NCBI RefSeq assembly: GCF_008011855.1
Contig: NZ_VOUX01000004.1
Coordinates: 213,479 to 277,478 of the forward strand
Direction: 5' to 3'
Source: Serratia bockelmannii
Lineage (GTDB): Bacteria; Pseudomonadota; Gammaproteobacteria; Enterobacterales; Enterobacteriaceae
Length of the DNA stretch: 64,000 nt
Part shown: in pieces, positions 26,462 to 36,962 of the stretch
How positions within the stretch are numbered: position 1 is the first letter of the stretch
Layout: every line of letters begins with the position of its first letter
Notes under the pieces: generated by a model
Database searches by the model: none
What the model saw: the letters and a program-made list of their open reading frames with translations, nothing else
What the model was told of the DNA's origin: nothing
Program-made: the position numbers and the translations under genes

Positions 26462-29400
26462 TTATTCGTTAACCGGCTGCGGCTTTGTGGCAGGCGCGGT
26501 GGCCTGGCTCACTGCCGAGTGACCACCGGCTGAACCTTTGCCTTCAAAGTTGAAGGAAGGGCGCTGCCAGTTGCTGTGCTTGCGTTCTTCCGGCACGTAG
26601 GCTGGCGCAGGCGCTTTAGTCATCGGCGCAGTGGCGATGTGTTTGTACAGCGCGTCCTGCACGGCTTTCACCGGCGCCGGCTGCTGCGCAACTGCAGGTG
26701 CAGGTTCTGCGGCGATTGGCGCTGGGGCTTTTTCGACCGGAGCAGCTTCCACGGAGGTTGCCGCAGGTGCGGCTTCTACCACTGGCGTTTCTTCCGCTGG
26801 CGTGGCTTCTACCACCGGTACAACTTCGACCACAGGCTCGTCTTCCGTTGGCGCAGGTTCAACCACTGGCTCTACAGCTACGGTTTCAGCTACCGGCTCG
26901 GCTTCCACTGCAGGGGCAGTCTCTTCCACTTTCGGCTGTTCAACTGCAACAGTTGCCGGGGTGGTTTCCACCGGCGCCGGGATTTCCTCGGCCGGAGTGG
27001 CTACAACCGGTGCTACGACTGCAGCTTCTTCCGTTACGGTAACGCTAGCAGTTTCAACGGCGGCTTCGGGTGCCGGTCCGTTGACGCTGGCCGCGGTCTG
27101 AGTGTCTTCCACGGTAACGCTGTGCTGTTCAACCGCTGCGGCGACAACCGGCGCCTGCTCTACGGCTTCGGTTTGCACTTCGGCTTCTTCAACCTGAGCG
27201 ACCGGGTAGCTTACCCATACTTTGCCTGATGCCATTTCCGGCGAAGCGAACGCGCCCGCCAACGGCATTGGGGATTGCAGCGGGTAACGCTCATCGCGGT
27301 AACGACGGCGACGCTGGCCGCTGACGCGCAGGTGACGCGGTGAACGACGGGAACGACGCGGCATGCCTTCGCCGTTGCCGCGGCTTTCGCCCTGGGCATC
27401 GTCTTCCGGCTGTGCGGCAACGGTTTCCGGCAACAGCTTGACGCTATCGTCGGCGGTCGGCTGCGCGTCTTCGGCTTTCGCTACCGGCGCTTTCGGCGCC
27501 AACAGCTCTTCCGCTGCACGCTGCAGCTCTTCTTCCGCAGACAGGATACGCACTTTCTGCGACAGAGGGCGGCGCTGACGGCGCTGCATGTTCTGCTGCT
27601 GGCGCTCTTCCCGCTCTTCGTCGGTACTCTCGACTGCGTCAACGCTTTCCAGCGCTTTCACTTCCTGCTGAGCCTGACGTTTCTCTTCCTGACGACGACG
27701 CTGGCGTTCAGCACGCTGCTCACGGCGTTGCTGCTGATCTTCGCGCGGCGCTTTAGCACCTTCTTCCGAAGCGGTTTCCTCCGCTACCGGCGCGTTCTGC
27801 TGCTGGTTGCGGCGGTTACGGCGCTGTTCATCGCGGGATTCACGCGATTCACGGCCTTCACGGTTCTCACGCGGTTCACGGTTATCGCGCTCGCGATTGT
27901 CACGGCCTTCACCGCGCTCTTTACGCTCGCCGCGTTCCGGGCGATCGCCACGGTCGCTACGCTCACCGCGCTCTTTACGGCCGGTGCCTTGACGGCGCTG
28001 ACCGCGACGATCCTGACGACGGTTCTCACCGTTGCCTTCCGCCTTCGGCGTTTCGGCCGGTTTGGCTTCTTCGACGGCAGGTTGTTCTTCACCGGCGAAC
28101 AAGTTCTTCAGACCACCGAACAGGCGGCCCAGGAAGCCCGGTTTAGCGGCGGCCGGCGCTGCGGCTTTAGCCTTGGCGGCTGCAGCGACAGGTTTGGCAA
28201 CGGCGACGGGTTCTTCAGCCGGCGGCGGCACATCGGCGGACAGGGAGAAGGAAGCCAGGGCCGGTTGCTCCGGACGCTTGCGTTCCATCGGCGCATCTTC
28301 CAGCGGACGCTCCATGTCTTCTTCGTGCAGTTTCGGCAGCAGGTAGCTGAGGGTAGAGGTTTCCTCGCCCTTGCGCACGCGCAGCACCGAGTAGTGCGGG
28401 GTTTGCATTTCATCGTTCGGCACGATGACGGCTTTCACGCCACCCTGACGTTTTTCGATCGCGCTGACGGATTCGCGCTTTTCGTTCAGCAGGTACGAAG
28501 CGACCTGAACCGGCACGATAGCGTGAACTTCTTTGGTGTTTTCCTTCAGCGCTTCTTCTTCGATCAGGCGCAGGATGGACAGCGCCAGCGATTCGTTGTC
28601 GCGGATGGTACCGGTGCCGTTACAGCGTGGGCACACGTGGTGGCTGGACTCACCCAGCGACGGGCTGAGGCGCTGGCGTGACATTTCCAGCAGGCCGAAG
28701 CGGGAGATGCGGCCGATTTGGATGCGCGCGCGGTCTTGACGCACGGCGTCGCGCAAGCGGTTTTCCACTTCGCGCTGGTGGCGTACCGGCGTCATGTCGA
28801 TGAAGTCGATGACGATCAGGCCGCCGAGGTCGCGCAGGCGCAGCTGGCGAGCGATCTCGTCCGCCGCTTCCAGGTTGGTGTTGAACGCCGTCTCTTCGAT
28901 GTCGCCGCCGCGGGTTGCGCGTGCGGAGTTGATGTCGATGGCGGTCAGCGCTTCGGTGCTGTCGATGACGATCGAGCCGCCGGACGGCAGGCGCACTTCG
29001 CGCTGGAAGGCGGATTCGATCTGCGATTCGATCTGATAGTGGCTGAACAGAGGAATTTCACCGCTGTACAGTTTGATTTTGCTGCTGAAATCCGGGCGGC
29101 CCAGCGCAGCGATGTGCTCTTTGGCCAGATCGAGAATTTTCGGGTTGTCGATCAGGATTTCGCCGATGTCCGGGCGCAGATAATCGCGGAAGGCACGCAC
29201 GATAACGTTGCTTTCCTGGTGGATCAGGAACGGTGCAGGGCGGCCTTCGGCGGCTTTTTTAATCGCTTCCCAGTGCTTCAGACGGAAGGAGAGATCCCAC
29301 TGCAGCGCGTCGGCGGATTTGCCTACGCCCGCGGTGCGAACGATCAGGCCCATGCCGTCTGGCAGTTGCAGCGAAGAGAGCGCTTCTTTCAGCTCGGTAC

Positions 29401-29842
29401 GATCGTCACCCTCGATGCGGCGAGAAATACCGCCGGCGCGCGGGTTGTTCGGCATCAGCACCAGATAGCTGCCCGCCAGGCTGATGAAGGTGGTCAAGGC
29501 GGCGCCTTTGTTGCCACGTTCTTCTTTGTCTACCTGAACGATGACTTCCTGGCCTTCGCGCAGCACATCTTTGATGTTCGGGCGGCCATGGGAAGAGTAA
29601 TTGCTAGGGAAGTATTCGCGGGCGATTTCTTTAAGAGGGAGGAAACCATGTCGTTCTGCGCCGTAGTCCACGAACGCTGCTTCAAGACTTGGTTCAATGC
29701 GGGTGATTTTGCCTTTGTAAATATTCGCTTTTTTCTGCTCATGACCCGGACTTTCGATATCCAAATCATACAGCCGCTGTCCATCTACGAGGGCAACACG
29801 CAACTCTTCCTGCTGAGTTGCGTTAATCAACATTCTTTTCAT
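26462..29842 (-). CDS. rne: RNase E, endoribonuclease and degradosome scaffold
   Basis: This essential single-strand endoribonuclease processes rRNA and tRNA and starts mRNA decay. It is 1126 residues (E. coli 1061). The catalytic half has the S1 domain ([20 protein letters not shown]), the DNase-I-like site with metal Asp in [15 protein letters not shown] and [11 protein letters not shown], and the Zn-link CPRC. The unstructured half has the amphipathic membrane anchor ([15 protein letters not shown]), an Arg/Glu-rich RNA-binding region with [13 protein letters not shown] repeats, and a long Val/Glu/Ala/Pro stretch before the C-terminal PNPase-binding tail. The low-complexity tail is longer than in E. 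coli. A long leader suggests autoregulation. Confidence 0.97.
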   Translation of the reverse strand: MKRMLINATQQEELRVALVDGQRLYDLDIESPGHEQKKANIYKGKITRIEPSLEAAFVDYGAERHGFLPLKEIAREYFPSNYSSHGRPNIKDVLREGQEVIVQVDKEERGNKGAALTTFISLAGSYLVLMPNNPRAGGISRRIEGDDRTELKEALSSLQLPDGMGLIVRTAGVGKSADALQWDLSFRLKHWEAIKKAAEGRPAPFLIHQESNVIVRAFRDYLRPDIGEILIDNPKILDLAKEHIAALGRPDFSSKIKLYSGEIPLFSHYQIESQIESAFQREVRLPSGGSIVIDSTEALTAIDINSARATRGGDIEETAFNTNLEAADEIARQLRLRDLGGLIVIDFIDMTPVRHQREVENRLRDAVRQDRARIQIGRISRFGLLEMSRQRLSPSLGESSHHVCPRCNGTGTIRDNESLALSILRLIEEEALKENTKEVHAIVPVQVASYLLNEKRESVSAIEKRQGGVKAVIVPNDEMQTPHYSVLRVRKGEETSTLSYLLPKLHEEDMERPLEDAPMERKRPEQPALASFSLSADVPPPAEEPVAVAKPVAAAAKAKAAAPAAAKPGFLGRLFGGLKNLFAGEEQPAVEEAKPAETPKAEGNGENRRQDRRGQRRQGTGRKERGERSDRGDRPERGERKERGEGRDNRERDNREPRENREGRESRESRDEQRRNRRNQQQNAPVAEETASEEGAKAPREDQQQRREQRAERQRRRQEEKRQAQQEVKALESVDAVESTDEEREERQQQNMQRRQRRPLSQKVRILSAEEELQRAAEELLAPKAPVAKAEDAQPTADDSVKLLPETVAAQPEDDAQGESRGNGEGMPRRSRRSPRHLRVSGQRRRRYRDERYPLQSPMPLAGAFASPEMASGKVWVSYPVAQVEEAEVQTEAVEQAPVVAAAVEQHSVTVEDTQTAASVNGPAPEAAVETASVTVTEEAAVVAPVVATPAEEIPAPVETTPATVAVEQPKVEETAPAVEAEPVAETVAVEPVVEPAPTEDEPVVEVVPVVEATPAEETPVVEAAPAATSVEAAPVEKAPAPIAAEPAPAVAQQPAPVKAVQDALYKHIATAPMTKAPAPAYVPEERKHSNWQRPSFNFEGKGSAGGHSAVSQATAPATKPQPVNE

Positions 29843-30200
29843 CTTAACTTACTCGTTATTTTTACATTATCGACAAAGCTGCGGGCAAAATAACCTCATG
29901 GCCGGAGTTAAACCGAAAGCCCCGTGTCTTCTCGCAAAGCCGTCAACCTCACGGTTGTCGCCTGCATAGGGGCGCATTATCTCGGTAAGCCTGCTTTTCT
30001 TTGTGAAAGACAGCACTTTTACTAGGGGAATAGCCTCTGATTTACGTCGACAGATCTGATTCCATTTGCCGGCCAAGCTGCAACCCGCAGCCCGCTAATT
30101 GTTTGATTTCGCATTACGTCTTACGCCATTGCTGCGTTTTTGCGCAATCAGACAAATTTTATAATTCCACCGTTTTCCCTGTTTAACGAGAATCAACGCG
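29843..30200 (-). promoter_or_regulatory. rne 5' leader, candidate RNase E autoregulatory element
   Basis: About 550 bp without a gene separate rne from the divergent rluC. In E. coli the 361-nt rne leader contains hairpins bound by RNase E, which lets the enzyme tune its own mRNA. Here the part next to rne has a perfect stem-loop CAACC-TCAC-GGTTG (29947-29960) and several other short inverted repeats, consistent with such an element. The exact transcript start is not determined; promoters for rne and rluC lie in 30050-30390. Confidence 0.55.
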
Positions 30201-30394
30201 GAAAGTGACTGCATTATTCCACTGCTGATGCCGTTATAGCAAGGTGACTTTTCCTTAACTGCGGAAGAAATCGCAAACGTTCAAATCGGCTTGCTGCCTT
30301 ATTGTCCGCTGGTGTTTCGCCCGCCGTCAGAGAGACAGTTAAGCACAGAAAAAGATGTGGCGCTATTCACGCGCTCTATTTAGAATCCCGCACC

Positions 30395-31354
30395 ATGAAA
30401 ACGAACAATCCAGCAGTACAATTCATCACGATTTCCGACGACGAAGCCGGTCAGAGAATCGACAACTTTCTGCTCGCTCGCCTGAAAGGCGTGCCGAAGA
30501 GCATGATTTATCGCATCGTGCGTAAAGGCGAGGTGCGGGTTAATAAAGGGCGCATCAAGGTCGAATACAAATTGGCGGCCGGCGACGTGGTGCGCGTACC
30601 ACCGGTGCGCGTAGCCGAGCGCGAAGAGGCGCCGGTGTCGGCGAAGCTGGATAAAGTGGCCGCATTGGCAGACTGCATCCTGTATGAAGACGATCATCTG
30701 TTGATCCTTAACAAACCTTCCGGCACCGCGGTGCACGGCGGCAGCGGCCTGAGCTTCGGCGTGATTGAAGGGCTGCGCGCGCTGCGCCCGGAAGCCCGCT
30801 TCCTGGAACTGGTGCATCGCCTGGATCGCGACACCTCCGGCGTGTTGTTGGTCGCCAAAAAACGTTCCGCGCTGCGTTCGCTGCATGAGCAACTGCGCCT
30901 GAAAGGCATGCAGAAAGATTATCTGGCGCTGGTGCGCGGCCAATGGCAGTCCCACTGCAAGGCCGTACAGGCGCCGCTGTTGAAAAATATTCTGCAAAGC
31001 GGCGAACGTATCGTGCGTGTCAACAGCGAAGGCAAGCCTTCGGAAACCCGCTTCAAGGTGGAGGAGCGTTACGAATTCGCCACCCTGGTGAAGGCCAGCC
31101 CGATCACCGGGCGAACTCACCAGATCCGCGTGCACACGCTGCATGCCGGGCATCCGATCGCTTTTGACGATCGCTATGGCGACCGCGAGTTCGATCGTCA
31201 GCTGGCGGGTACCGGCCTGAAGCGGCTGTTCCTGCACGCTGCGGCGCTGCGCTTCGAGCATCCGGCCACCGGCGAAACGATGCGTATCGAAGCGCCGATG
31301 GATGAAGAACTGCGTCACTGCCTGCAGGTGCTGCGCCAGCAGGCGACCAAATAA
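30395..31354 (+). CDS. rluC: RluC, 23S rRNA pseudouridine(955/2504/2580) synthase
   Basis: This 319-residue enzyme has exactly the E. coli length. It isomerises three uridines of 23S rRNA to pseudouridine. An N-terminal S4 RNA-binding domain ([20 protein letters not shown]) precedes the RluA-type catalytic domain with [18 protein letters not shown], whose second Asp is the nucleophile. It also has [13 protein letters not shown] and DRYGDREFD motifs. The start [10 protein letters not shown] at 30395 is chosen over an upstream in-frame start because of homology. It is divergent from rne, as in E. coli. Confidence 0.96.
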   Translation: MKTNNPAVQFITISDDEAGQRIDNFLLARLKGVPKSMIYRIVRKGEVRVNKGRIKVEYKLAAGDVVRVPPVRVAEREEAPVSAKLDKVAALADCILYEDDHLLILNKPSGTAVHGGSGLSFGVIEGLRALRPEARFLELVHRLDRDTSGVLLVAKKRSALRSLHEQLRLKGMQKDYLALVRGQWQSHCKAVQAPLLKNILQSGERIVRVNSEGKPSETRFKVEERYEFATLVKASPITGRTHQIRVHTLHAGHPIAFDDRYGDREFDRQLAGTGLKRLFLHAAALRFEHPATGETMRIEAPMDEELRHCLQVLRQQATK

Positions 31355-31360
31355 TCCGTG

Positions 31361-31942
31361 TCAGACCAGCGGGTTGATGCCTTCAGCCCGCAACATCTCC
31401 AACAGCGCGATCAACGGCAGGCCGATCAGGGTGTTCGGATCCCGGCCTTCCAGCCTGTCGAACAACGCGATCCCCAATCCCTCGCTCTTGAAACTGCCCG
31501 CGCAGTTCAGCGGTTGCTCTAGACGCACATAGGCGGCGATCTCCGCCTCGCTCAGCGCGCGAAAATGCACGTGGAAAGGCTCGCACAGGGCCTGCAGCTG
31601 CTTGCTGCGGCTGTTGTACAGCGCCAGGCCGGTATAGAAGGTCACGGCCTGGCCGCTGGCCTGGCGCAGCTGCGCCCGGGCGTTCACCTCGGTATGGGGC
31701 TTGCCGGTGATGCTGCCATCGATCACGCAGACCTGATCGGAACCGATGATCAGATGCTCGGGGTAGGCGAGGGCCAGCGCCTGAGCCTTCGCTGTCGCCA
31801 GGCGCAGCACCAACGCTTCGGCGCTTTCACCCGGCAGTGGGGTTTCATCCACCTGCGGCGCGGCGCAGTCGAACGGCAGTTGCAGCTTCTCCAGCAGCAT
31901 TTTTCGATAGGGGGAGGTGGAGGCTAAAAGCAATCTCTGCAT
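31361..31942 (-). CDS. yceF: YceF, 7-methyl-GTP pyrophosphatase (Maf family)
   Basis: This 193-residue Maf-like nucleotide pyrophosphatase hydrolyses m7GTP and is thought to clear modified nucleotides. The N-terminal [20 protein letters not shown] carries the conserved Ser-Arg/Lys phosphate-binding site, followed by [10 protein letters not shown] and the catalytic IIGSDQV (Asp). The start at 31942 matches E. coli YceF; 13 residues of upstream open frame are not homologous. It is convergent with rluC (7 bp between stops) and divergent from yceD. Confidence 0.93.
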   Translation of the reverse strand: MQRLLLASTSPYRKMLLEKLQLPFDCAAPQVDETPLPGESAEALVLRLATAKAQALALAYPEHLIIGSDQVCVIDGSITGKPHTEVNARAQLRQASGQAVTFYTGLALYNSRSKQLQALCEPFHVHFRALSEAEIAAYVRLEQPLNCAGSFKSEGLGIALFDRLEGRDPNTLIGLPLIALLEMLRAEGINPLV

Positions 31943-32083
31943 AATTTTTTTCGCAAACCGTAGCGTAAATGGGTACGGCATTTTAAACTGTCGGCCGCTG
32001 TGGAAGCGAATATTGGTGAAAGGAGCCGTTTTACGGCCTTTTTCTTTGACTCTATGTCGTTACAAAGTTAATATGCGCGCCCT

Positions 32084-32605
32084 ATGCAAAAGGTAAAATT
32101 ACCCTTGACCATTGATGCGGTACGTACCGCTCAGAAACGCCTGGACTATGCTGGTGTCTATGCGCCTGAGCAGGTTACTCGTGTTGCCGACTCCGTGGTC
32201 AGTGTGGACAGTGATGTTGAGGTGTCGTTGTCGTTTAATATCGACAATCAGCGCCTCGCGGTGATAACAGGGCATGCGGACGTCACGGTAACGTTGATGT
32301 GCCAACGCTGTGGAGTCCCGTTCGAACATCAGGTTCACACAACATATTGTTTTAGCCCGGTCGTCAATGATGAGCAGGCTGAGGCATTACCGGAAGCGTA
32401 CGAACCGATCGAAGTTGACGAGTTTGGCGAAGTCGATCTGTTGGCAATGATTGAAGACGAAATTATTCTTTCACTGCCTGTCGTTCCGGTACATGAATCT
32501 GAACACTGTGAAGTGTCCGAAGCGGACATGGTATTTGGCCAACTGCCTCCCGAGGCGGAGAAACCGAATCCGTTTGCCGTATTAGCCAGTTTAAAGCGTA
32601 AGTAA
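32084..32605 (+). CDS. yceD: YceD (DUF177), rRNA accumulation protein
   Basis: This 173-residue protein, the same length as in E. coli, is required for normal 23S rRNA accumulation, and the DUF177 family is linked to ribosomal protein L32 across bacteria. The zinc-finger-like CQRC in [15 protein letters not shown] and two later cysteines are visible. It is the first gene of the yceD-rpmF-plsX-fab cluster, 16 bp ahead of rpmF. Confidence 0.95.
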   Translation: MQKVKLPLTIDAVRTAQKRLDYAGVYAPEQVTRVADSVVSVDSDVEVSLSFNIDNQRLAVITGHADVTVTLMCQRCGVPFEHQVHTTYCFSPVVNDEQAEALPEAYEPIEVDEFGEVDLLAMIEDEIILSLPVVPVHESEHCEVSEADMVFGQLPPEAEKPNPFAVLASLKRK

Positions 32606-32621
32606 TTGAGGAGTAAGGTCC

Positions 32622-32789
32622 ATGGCCGTACAACAGAATAAACCAACCCGTTCCAAGCGTGGCATGCGTCGTTCGCACGATGCTCTGACCACGACTACTC
32701 TGTCTGTAGACAAAGTATCCGGTGAAACTCACCGTCGTCACCACATCACTGCCGACGGTTTCTACCGCGGTCGCAAGGTTATCGGCTAA
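32622..32789 (+). CDS. rpmF: Ribosomal protein L32 (bL32)
   Basis: This 55-residue large-subunit protein starts [20 protein letters not shown] and ends [16 protein letters not shown], nearly identical to E. coli L32 (57 aa). A strong GGAG ribosome-binding site precedes the ATG at 32622. The gene is below common ORF-length cut-offs. Its position between yceD and plsX is universal in enterics and ties ribosome supply to membrane lipid synthesis. Confidence 0.98.
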   Translation: MAVQQNKPTRSKRGMRRSHDALTTTTLSVDKVSGETHRRHHITADGFYRGRKVIG

Positions 32790-32800
32790 GTAGCGATACC

Positions 32801-33835
32801 TTGACTCGTCTAACCCTGGCGTTAGATGCAATGGGCGGGGACTTCGGTCCCTGCGTCACAGTGCCTGCTTCGTTGCAGGCACTGGCCTCTAATTTACAGC
32901 TTCATCTCCTGCTGGTCGGCAATCCCGACGTCATCTCCCCTTTGCTTGCCCATGCCGATCCGGTTCTTCTGGAGCGTCTGCAAGTCGTGCCCGCCGAGTC
33001 TGTGATCGCCGGCGACGCAAAACCTTCACAAGCGATACGCGCCAGCCGCGGCACGTCGATGCGCATTGCGCTCGAACAGCTCAGCAGCGGCAATGCGCAG
33101 GGCTGCGTCAGCGCCGGTAATACCGGTGCGCTGATGGGATTGGCGAAGCTGTTGGTCAAGCCGCTGGACGGCATCGAGCGCCCGGCGCTGATGACGGCGA
33201 TCCCGAATCAGCAACGCAGTAAAACCGTGGTGCTGGATCTGGGCGCCAACGTTGAGTGTGACAGTACCATGCTGGTGCAGTTTGCCGTGATGGGCGCGGT
33301 GATGGCGGAAGAGGTGATCGGCATTGCGCAACCGCGGGTGGCGCTGCTGAATATTGGCGAAGAAGAGACCAAAGGCCTGGATAATATCCGCGAAGCGGCC
33401 GCTGTGCTAAAAAATACTCCGGCAATCAACTATATTGGTTACCTGGAAGGAAACGAACTGCTCACCGGCAAGACCGACGTGTTGGTCTGCGATGGCTTCG
33501 TGGGCAACGTCACCCTGAAAACCATGGAAGGGGTGGTCAGGGTATTCTTATCGCTGCTGAAATCGTCCGGCGACGGAAACAAGCAAGCGTGGTGGCTGAA
33601 ATTGTTGGGCCGTTGGTTGCAAAAACGGGTGGTTAAGCGGTTCGGCCACCTGAACCCCGACCAGTATAATGGCGCATGTCTGTTAGGATTGCGCAGCACC
33701 GTAGTCAAGAGCCACGGCGCTGCGAACCCTCACGCGTTTGCAGTCGCAATCGAACAGGCTGTGCAGGCGGTGCAGCGGCAAGTCCCGGAAAGGATTGCTG
33801 CGCGCCTTGAGGCTGTATTACCTAAGAGTGACTGA
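32801..33835 (+). CDS. plsX: PlsX, phosphate acyltransferase
   Basis: It converts acyl-ACP plus phosphate to acyl-phosphate, the acyl donor for phospholipid synthesis. The 344-residue protein begins at a TTG codon, TTG-ACT-CGT, giving [21 protein letters not shown]. coli plsX also uses a rare TTG start, so this is a conserved trait. The motifs [24 protein letters not shown] and [19 protein letters not shown] are typical. The C-terminus is shorter than in E. coli. It sits 11 bp after rpmF and 6 bp before fabH. Confidence 0.96.
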   Translation: MTRLTLALDAMGGDFGPCVTVPASLQALASNLQLHLLLVGNPDVISPLLAHADPVLLERLQVVPAESVIAGDAKPSQAIRASRGTSMRIALEQLSSGNAQGCVSAGNTGALMGLAKLLVKPLDGIERPALMTAIPNQQRSKTVVLDLGANVECDSTMLVQFAVMGAVMAEEVIGIAQPRVALLNIGEEETKGLDNIREAAAVLKNTPAINYIGYLEGNELLTGKTDVLVCDGFVGNVTLKTMEGVVRVFLSLLKSSGDGNKQAWWLKLLGRWLQKRVVKRFGHLNPDQYNGACLLGLRSTVVKSHGAANPHAFAVAIEQAVQAVQRQVPERIAARLEAVLPKSD

Positions 33836-33841
33836 TCGTAC

Positions 33842-34795
33842 ATGTATACAAAGATTCTCGGTACGGGGAGTTATTTGCCCGTACAAGTGCGCACCAATGC
33901 TGATTTGGAAAAAATGGTGGATACCTCTGACGAATGGATCGTCACGCGTACCGGTATCCGCGAACGTCGCATCGCCGCTGCGGATGAAACCGTCGCGACG
34001 ATGAGCTTCCAGGCCGCTGAGAAAGCGCTGGAAATGGCAGGTGTGGCTAAAGAAGACATTGGGCTTATCGTCGTGGCGACCACCACCACGACTCACGCAT
34101 TCCCGAGCGCGGCGTGCCTGGTGCAGCAAATGCTGGGCATCAAAGACTGCGCGGCGTTCGATCTGGCTGCGGCCTGCGCCGGCTTTACTTATGCGCTCAG
34201 CGTGGCCGATCAGTACGTGAAAAACGGCGCGGTCAAACATGCGCTGGTTATCGGCGCGGACGTCTTGTCGCGCACGCTGGATCCTGAAGATCGCGGCACC
34301 ATCATTCTGTTTGGCGATGGTGCGGGTGCGGTGGTGCTGGGGGCGTCTGAAGCGCCGGGCATTCTGTCTACCCATCTGCATGCCGACGGCAGCTACGGCA
34401 ACCTGCTGACGCTGCCGTACAAGGATCGTCAGAATCAAGACAAGCCGGCCTATGTCACCATGGCGGGCAACGAAGTCTTCAAGGTTGCGGTTACCGAGCT
34501 GGCGCGCATCGTCGACGAGACGCTGCAGGCCAACAACCTGGATCGCAGCGAGCTGGATTGGCTGGTGCCGCACCAGGCCAACCTGCGCATCATCAGCGCA
34601 ACGGCGAAAAAGCTGGGCATGGGGATGGACAAAGTGGTGGTGACGCTCGATCGTCACGGCAACACGTCTGCCGCCTCGGTGCCTTCCGCACTGGACGAAG
34701 CGGTGCGTGACGGGCGAATTCAGCGTGGCCAACTGGTGCTGCTGGAAGCCTTTGGCGGCGGCTTTACCTGGGGCTCGGCGCTGGTTCGTTTCTGA
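33842..34795 (+). CDS. fabH: FabH, beta-ketoacyl-ACP synthase III
   Basis: This 317-residue thiolase-fold enzyme condenses acetyl-CoA with malonyl-ACP to start fatty-acid synthesis. The catalytic triad is visible: Cys112 in [11 protein letters not shown], His in [10 protein letters not shown] and Asn in [10 protein letters not shown]. The length equals the E. coli protein. It is in the plsX-fabHDG operon; the intergenic distance to fabD is 18 bp. Confidence 0.97.
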   Translation: MYTKILGTGSYLPVQVRTNADLEKMVDTSDEWIVTRTGIRERRIAAADETVATMSFQAAEKALEMAGVAKEDIGLIVVATTTTTHAFPSAACLVQQMLGIKDCAAFDLAAACAGFTYALSVADQYVKNGAVKHALVIGADVLSRTLDPEDRGTIILFGDGAGAVVLGASEAPGILSTHLHADGSYGNLLTLPYKDRQNQDKPAYVTMAGNEVFKVAVTELARIVDETLQANNLDRSELDWLVPHQANLRIISATAKKLGMGMDKVVVTLDRHGNTSAASVPSALDEAVRDGRIQRGQLVLLEAFGGGFTWGSALVRF

Positions 34796-34813
34796 TTTGG
34801 ACAGGAAGAAAAA

Positions 34814-35743
34814 ATGACGCAATTTGCTTTTGTTTTCCCGGGCCAGGGGTCGCAGACCGTTGGCATGCTGGCCGAGTTGGCCGCACAGTTCCCGATCGTC
34901 GAAGAAACCTTCGGCGAGGCTTCCTCCGCCCTGGGTTACGACCTGTGGCAGCTGGTGCAGCAAGGCCCGGCGGAAGAACTGAACAAAACCTGGCAGACCC
35001 AACCGGCTCTGCTGGCTGCCTCGGTGGCGATTTTCCGCGTTTGGCAGCAGCAGGGCGGTAAAGCGCCTGCGCTGATGGCGGGTCACAGCCTGGGCGAATA
35101 CTCGGCGCTGGTCTGCGCCGGCGTGCTGGACTTCAAGGCGGCGATCCGTCTGGTCGAGCTGCGCGGCAAGCTGATGCAGGAAGCAGTGCCGGAAGGTACC
35201 GGCGCGATGTACGCCATCATCGGTCTGGACAACGACGCGATCGCCAAGGCGTGCGAAGAGTCTGCGCAGGGGCAGGTGGTTTCTCCGGTCAACTTCAACT
35301 CGCCGGGCCAGGTGGTCATCGCCGGCAACAAAGAAGCGGTTGAACGCGCAGGCGCCGCCTGTAAAGCTGCCGGCGCCAAACGTGCGCTGCCGCTGCCGGT
35401 GAGCGTGCCTTCGCACTGTGCGCTGATGAAGCCGGCCGCCGACAAGCTGGCCGTGGCGCTGCAGGACATCACCTTCAACGCGCCGCAGGTGCCGGTGGTG
35501 AACAACGTCGACGTGCGCACCGAAAACGATCCGGAAGCGATCCGCAGCGCGCTGGTGCGTCAGCTGTACAGCCCGGTGCGTTGGACCGAAAGCGTAGAGT
35601 TTATCGCAGCACAGGGAGTGACGTCGCTGCTGGAAGTGGGGCCGGGCAAAGTGCTGACCGGTCTGACTAAACGTATTGTTGACACCCTGACGGCTGCGGC
35701 GGTGAACGACACCGCCAGCCTGTCGGCGGCGCTTGAACAATAA
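34814..35743 (+). CDS. fabD: FabD, malonyl-CoA-ACP transacylase
   Basis: This 309-residue enzyme loads malonyl groups onto ACP. The serine nucleophile is Ser92 in GHSLGEYSAL, with the partner His in SVPSHCALMKP and Arg in VELRGKLMQEA. The oxyanion loop FPGQGSQTVGM is at the N-terminus. It overlaps nothing and lies 11 bp before fabG. Confidence 0.97.
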   Translation: MTQFAFVFPGQGSQTVGMLAELAAQFPIVEETFGEASSALGYDLWQLVQQGPAEELNKTWQTQPALLAASVAIFRVWQQQGGKAPALMAGHSLGEYSALVCAGVLDFKAAIRLVELRGKLMQEAVPEGTGAMYAIIGLDNDAIAKACEESAQGQVVSPVNFNSPGQVVIAGNKEAVERAGAACKAAGAKRALPLPVSVPSHCALMKPAADKLAVALQDITFNAPQVPVVNNVDVRTENDPEAIRSALVRQLYSPVRWTESVEFIAAQGVTSLLEVGPGKVLTGLTKRIVDTLTAAAVNDTASLSAALEQ

Positions 35744-35754
35744 AGAGGAAAATG

Positions 35755-36489
35755 ATGAGCTTCGAAGGTAAAATCGTTCTGGTCACCGGCGCAAGCCGCG
35801 GTATTGGCCGAGCTATTGCAGAAACGTTTGTGGCACGCGGCGCCAAAGTGATCGGTACCGCGACCAGCGAGAGCGGCGCTGAAGCGATCAGCAGCTACCT
35901 GGGCGCAAACGGCAAAGGGTTTATGTTGAACGTTGTTGATGCGCAATCTATCGACAGCGTGCTGGCATCGATTCGCGCCGAATTTGGCGAAATCGACATT
36001 TTAGTGAATAATGCCGGCATTACGCGTGATAACCTGCTGATGCGTATGAAGGATGACGAGTGGGAGGATATCCTCGACACCAACCTGACTTCCGTATTCC
36101 GCCTGTCAAAAGCGGTAATGCGCGCTATGATGAAAAAGCGGTTTGGCCGTATCATCACCATCGGTTCTGTAGTCGGCACCATGGGGAACGCAGGGCAGGC
36201 GAACTACGCGGCGGCTAAAGCCGGCCTGATTGGTTTTAGCAAATCTTTGGCACGTGAAGTTGCTTCACGTGGCATTACGGTCAACGTCGTGGCACCTGGC
36301 TTTATTGAGACGGACATGACACGGGCGTTGACAGATGATCAACGCGCAGGCATTTTGTCATCAGTTCCAGCCAACCGGCTGGGCGATGCTAAAGAAATCG
36401 CCAGCGCTGTTGCATTTTTGGCCTCTGATGAGGCCGGCTACATCACCGGTGAAACGTTACATGTCAATGGCGGCATGTACATGATTTAA
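35755..36489 (+). CDS. fabG: FabG, 3-oxoacyl-ACP reductase
   Basis: This 244-residue short-chain dehydrogenase reduces beta-ketoacyl-ACP with NADPH. The cofactor motif is [13 protein letters not shown] and the catalytic set is Ser ([10 protein letters not shown]), Tyr and Lys (NYAAAKAG). Two adjacent ATGs exist (35752 and 35755); the second gives the E. coli length and MSFEGKIVL start, with GAGG seven bases upstream. It is separated from acpP by a 154-bp gap holding an acpP promoter. Confidence 0.97.
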   Translation: MSFEGKIVLVTGASRGIGRAIAETFVARGAKVIGTATSESGAEAISSYLGANGKGFMLNVVDAQSIDSVLASIRAEFGEIDILVNNAGITRDNLLMRMKDDEWEDILDTNLTSVFRLSKAVMRAMMKKRFGRIITIGSVVGTMGNAGQANYAAAKAGLIGFSKSLAREVASRGITVNVVAPGFIETDMTRALTDDQRAGILSSVPANRLGDAKEIASAVAFLASDEAGYITGETLHVNGGMYMI

Positions 36490-36643
36490 AAAATGTGAAA
36501 ACCATTTGCGTTATTTGAGGCAAAAACCGCAAAATAGCGTAAAATCGTGGTTTGACCAGCCGGGATTTAGTTGCATCTTTTTCAGCATTTTATACACTAC
36601 GAAAACCATCGCGAAAGCGAGTTTTGATAGGAAATTTAAGAGT

Positions 36644-36880
36644 ATGAGCACTATCGAAGAACGCGTTAAGAAAATCATTGTTGAGCAACTGGGTGTTAAA
36701 CAGGAAGAAGTTTTGAACAACGCTTCTTTCGTTGAAGATCTGGGCGCTGATTCTCTTGACACCGTTGAGCTGGTAATGGCACTGGAAGAAGAATTCGACA
36801 CCGAGATTCCAGACGAAGAAGCTGAGAAGATCACTACTGTTCAGGCAGCTATTGATTTCATCAACGCCAGCCAGCAGTAA
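36644..36880 (+). CDS. acpP: AcpP, acyl carrier protein
   Basis: This 78-residue highly acidic four-helix protein carries the growing acyl chain on 4'-phosphopantetheine attached to Ser37 (numbered with Met) in [18 protein letters not shown]. The start [17 protein letters not shown] at 36644 is certain from homology; an open frame extends upstream only by chance. It has its own promoter in the preceding 154 bp and a strong hairpin directly after it, so it can be expressed well above fabF. Confidence 0.98.
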   Translation: MSTIEERVKKIIVEQLGVKQEEVLNNASFVEDLGADSLDTVELVMALEEEFDTEIPDEEAEKITTVQAAIDFINASQQ

Positions 36881-36891
36881 GAGAACATATC

Positions 36892-36922
36892 TAGGCGGTC
36901 GTTCGACCGCCTAAGTTTTTTC
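36892..36922 (+). terminator. Terminator/attenuator between acpP and fabF
   Basis: Perfect 9-bp arms TAGGCGGTC (36892-36900) and GACCGCCTA (36905-36913) with GTTC loop, followed by seven T. It lies 12 bp after acpP and 40 bp before fabF, so only a fraction of transcripts should reach fabF. Confidence 0.85.
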
Positions 36923-36962
36923 TATCCCTAGTGTCATATTTTTCCCTCCCTGGAGGACAAAC

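Noticed and set aside
27790..28080. Short tandem repeats as a possible CRISPR-like or DNA repeat array
   Set aside because: They are Arg/Glu codons of the RNase E RNA-binding region, imperfect and in frame, with no spacer pattern.
28718..29893. A 391-codon plus-strand frame inside rne
   Set aside because: It is fully antisense to the conserved catalytic region of RNase E; no ribosome-binding site.
33818..35740. A 640-codon minus-strand open frame over fabH and fabD
   Set aside because: It is a shadow of the fab genes with shadow-type composition and no start signal.
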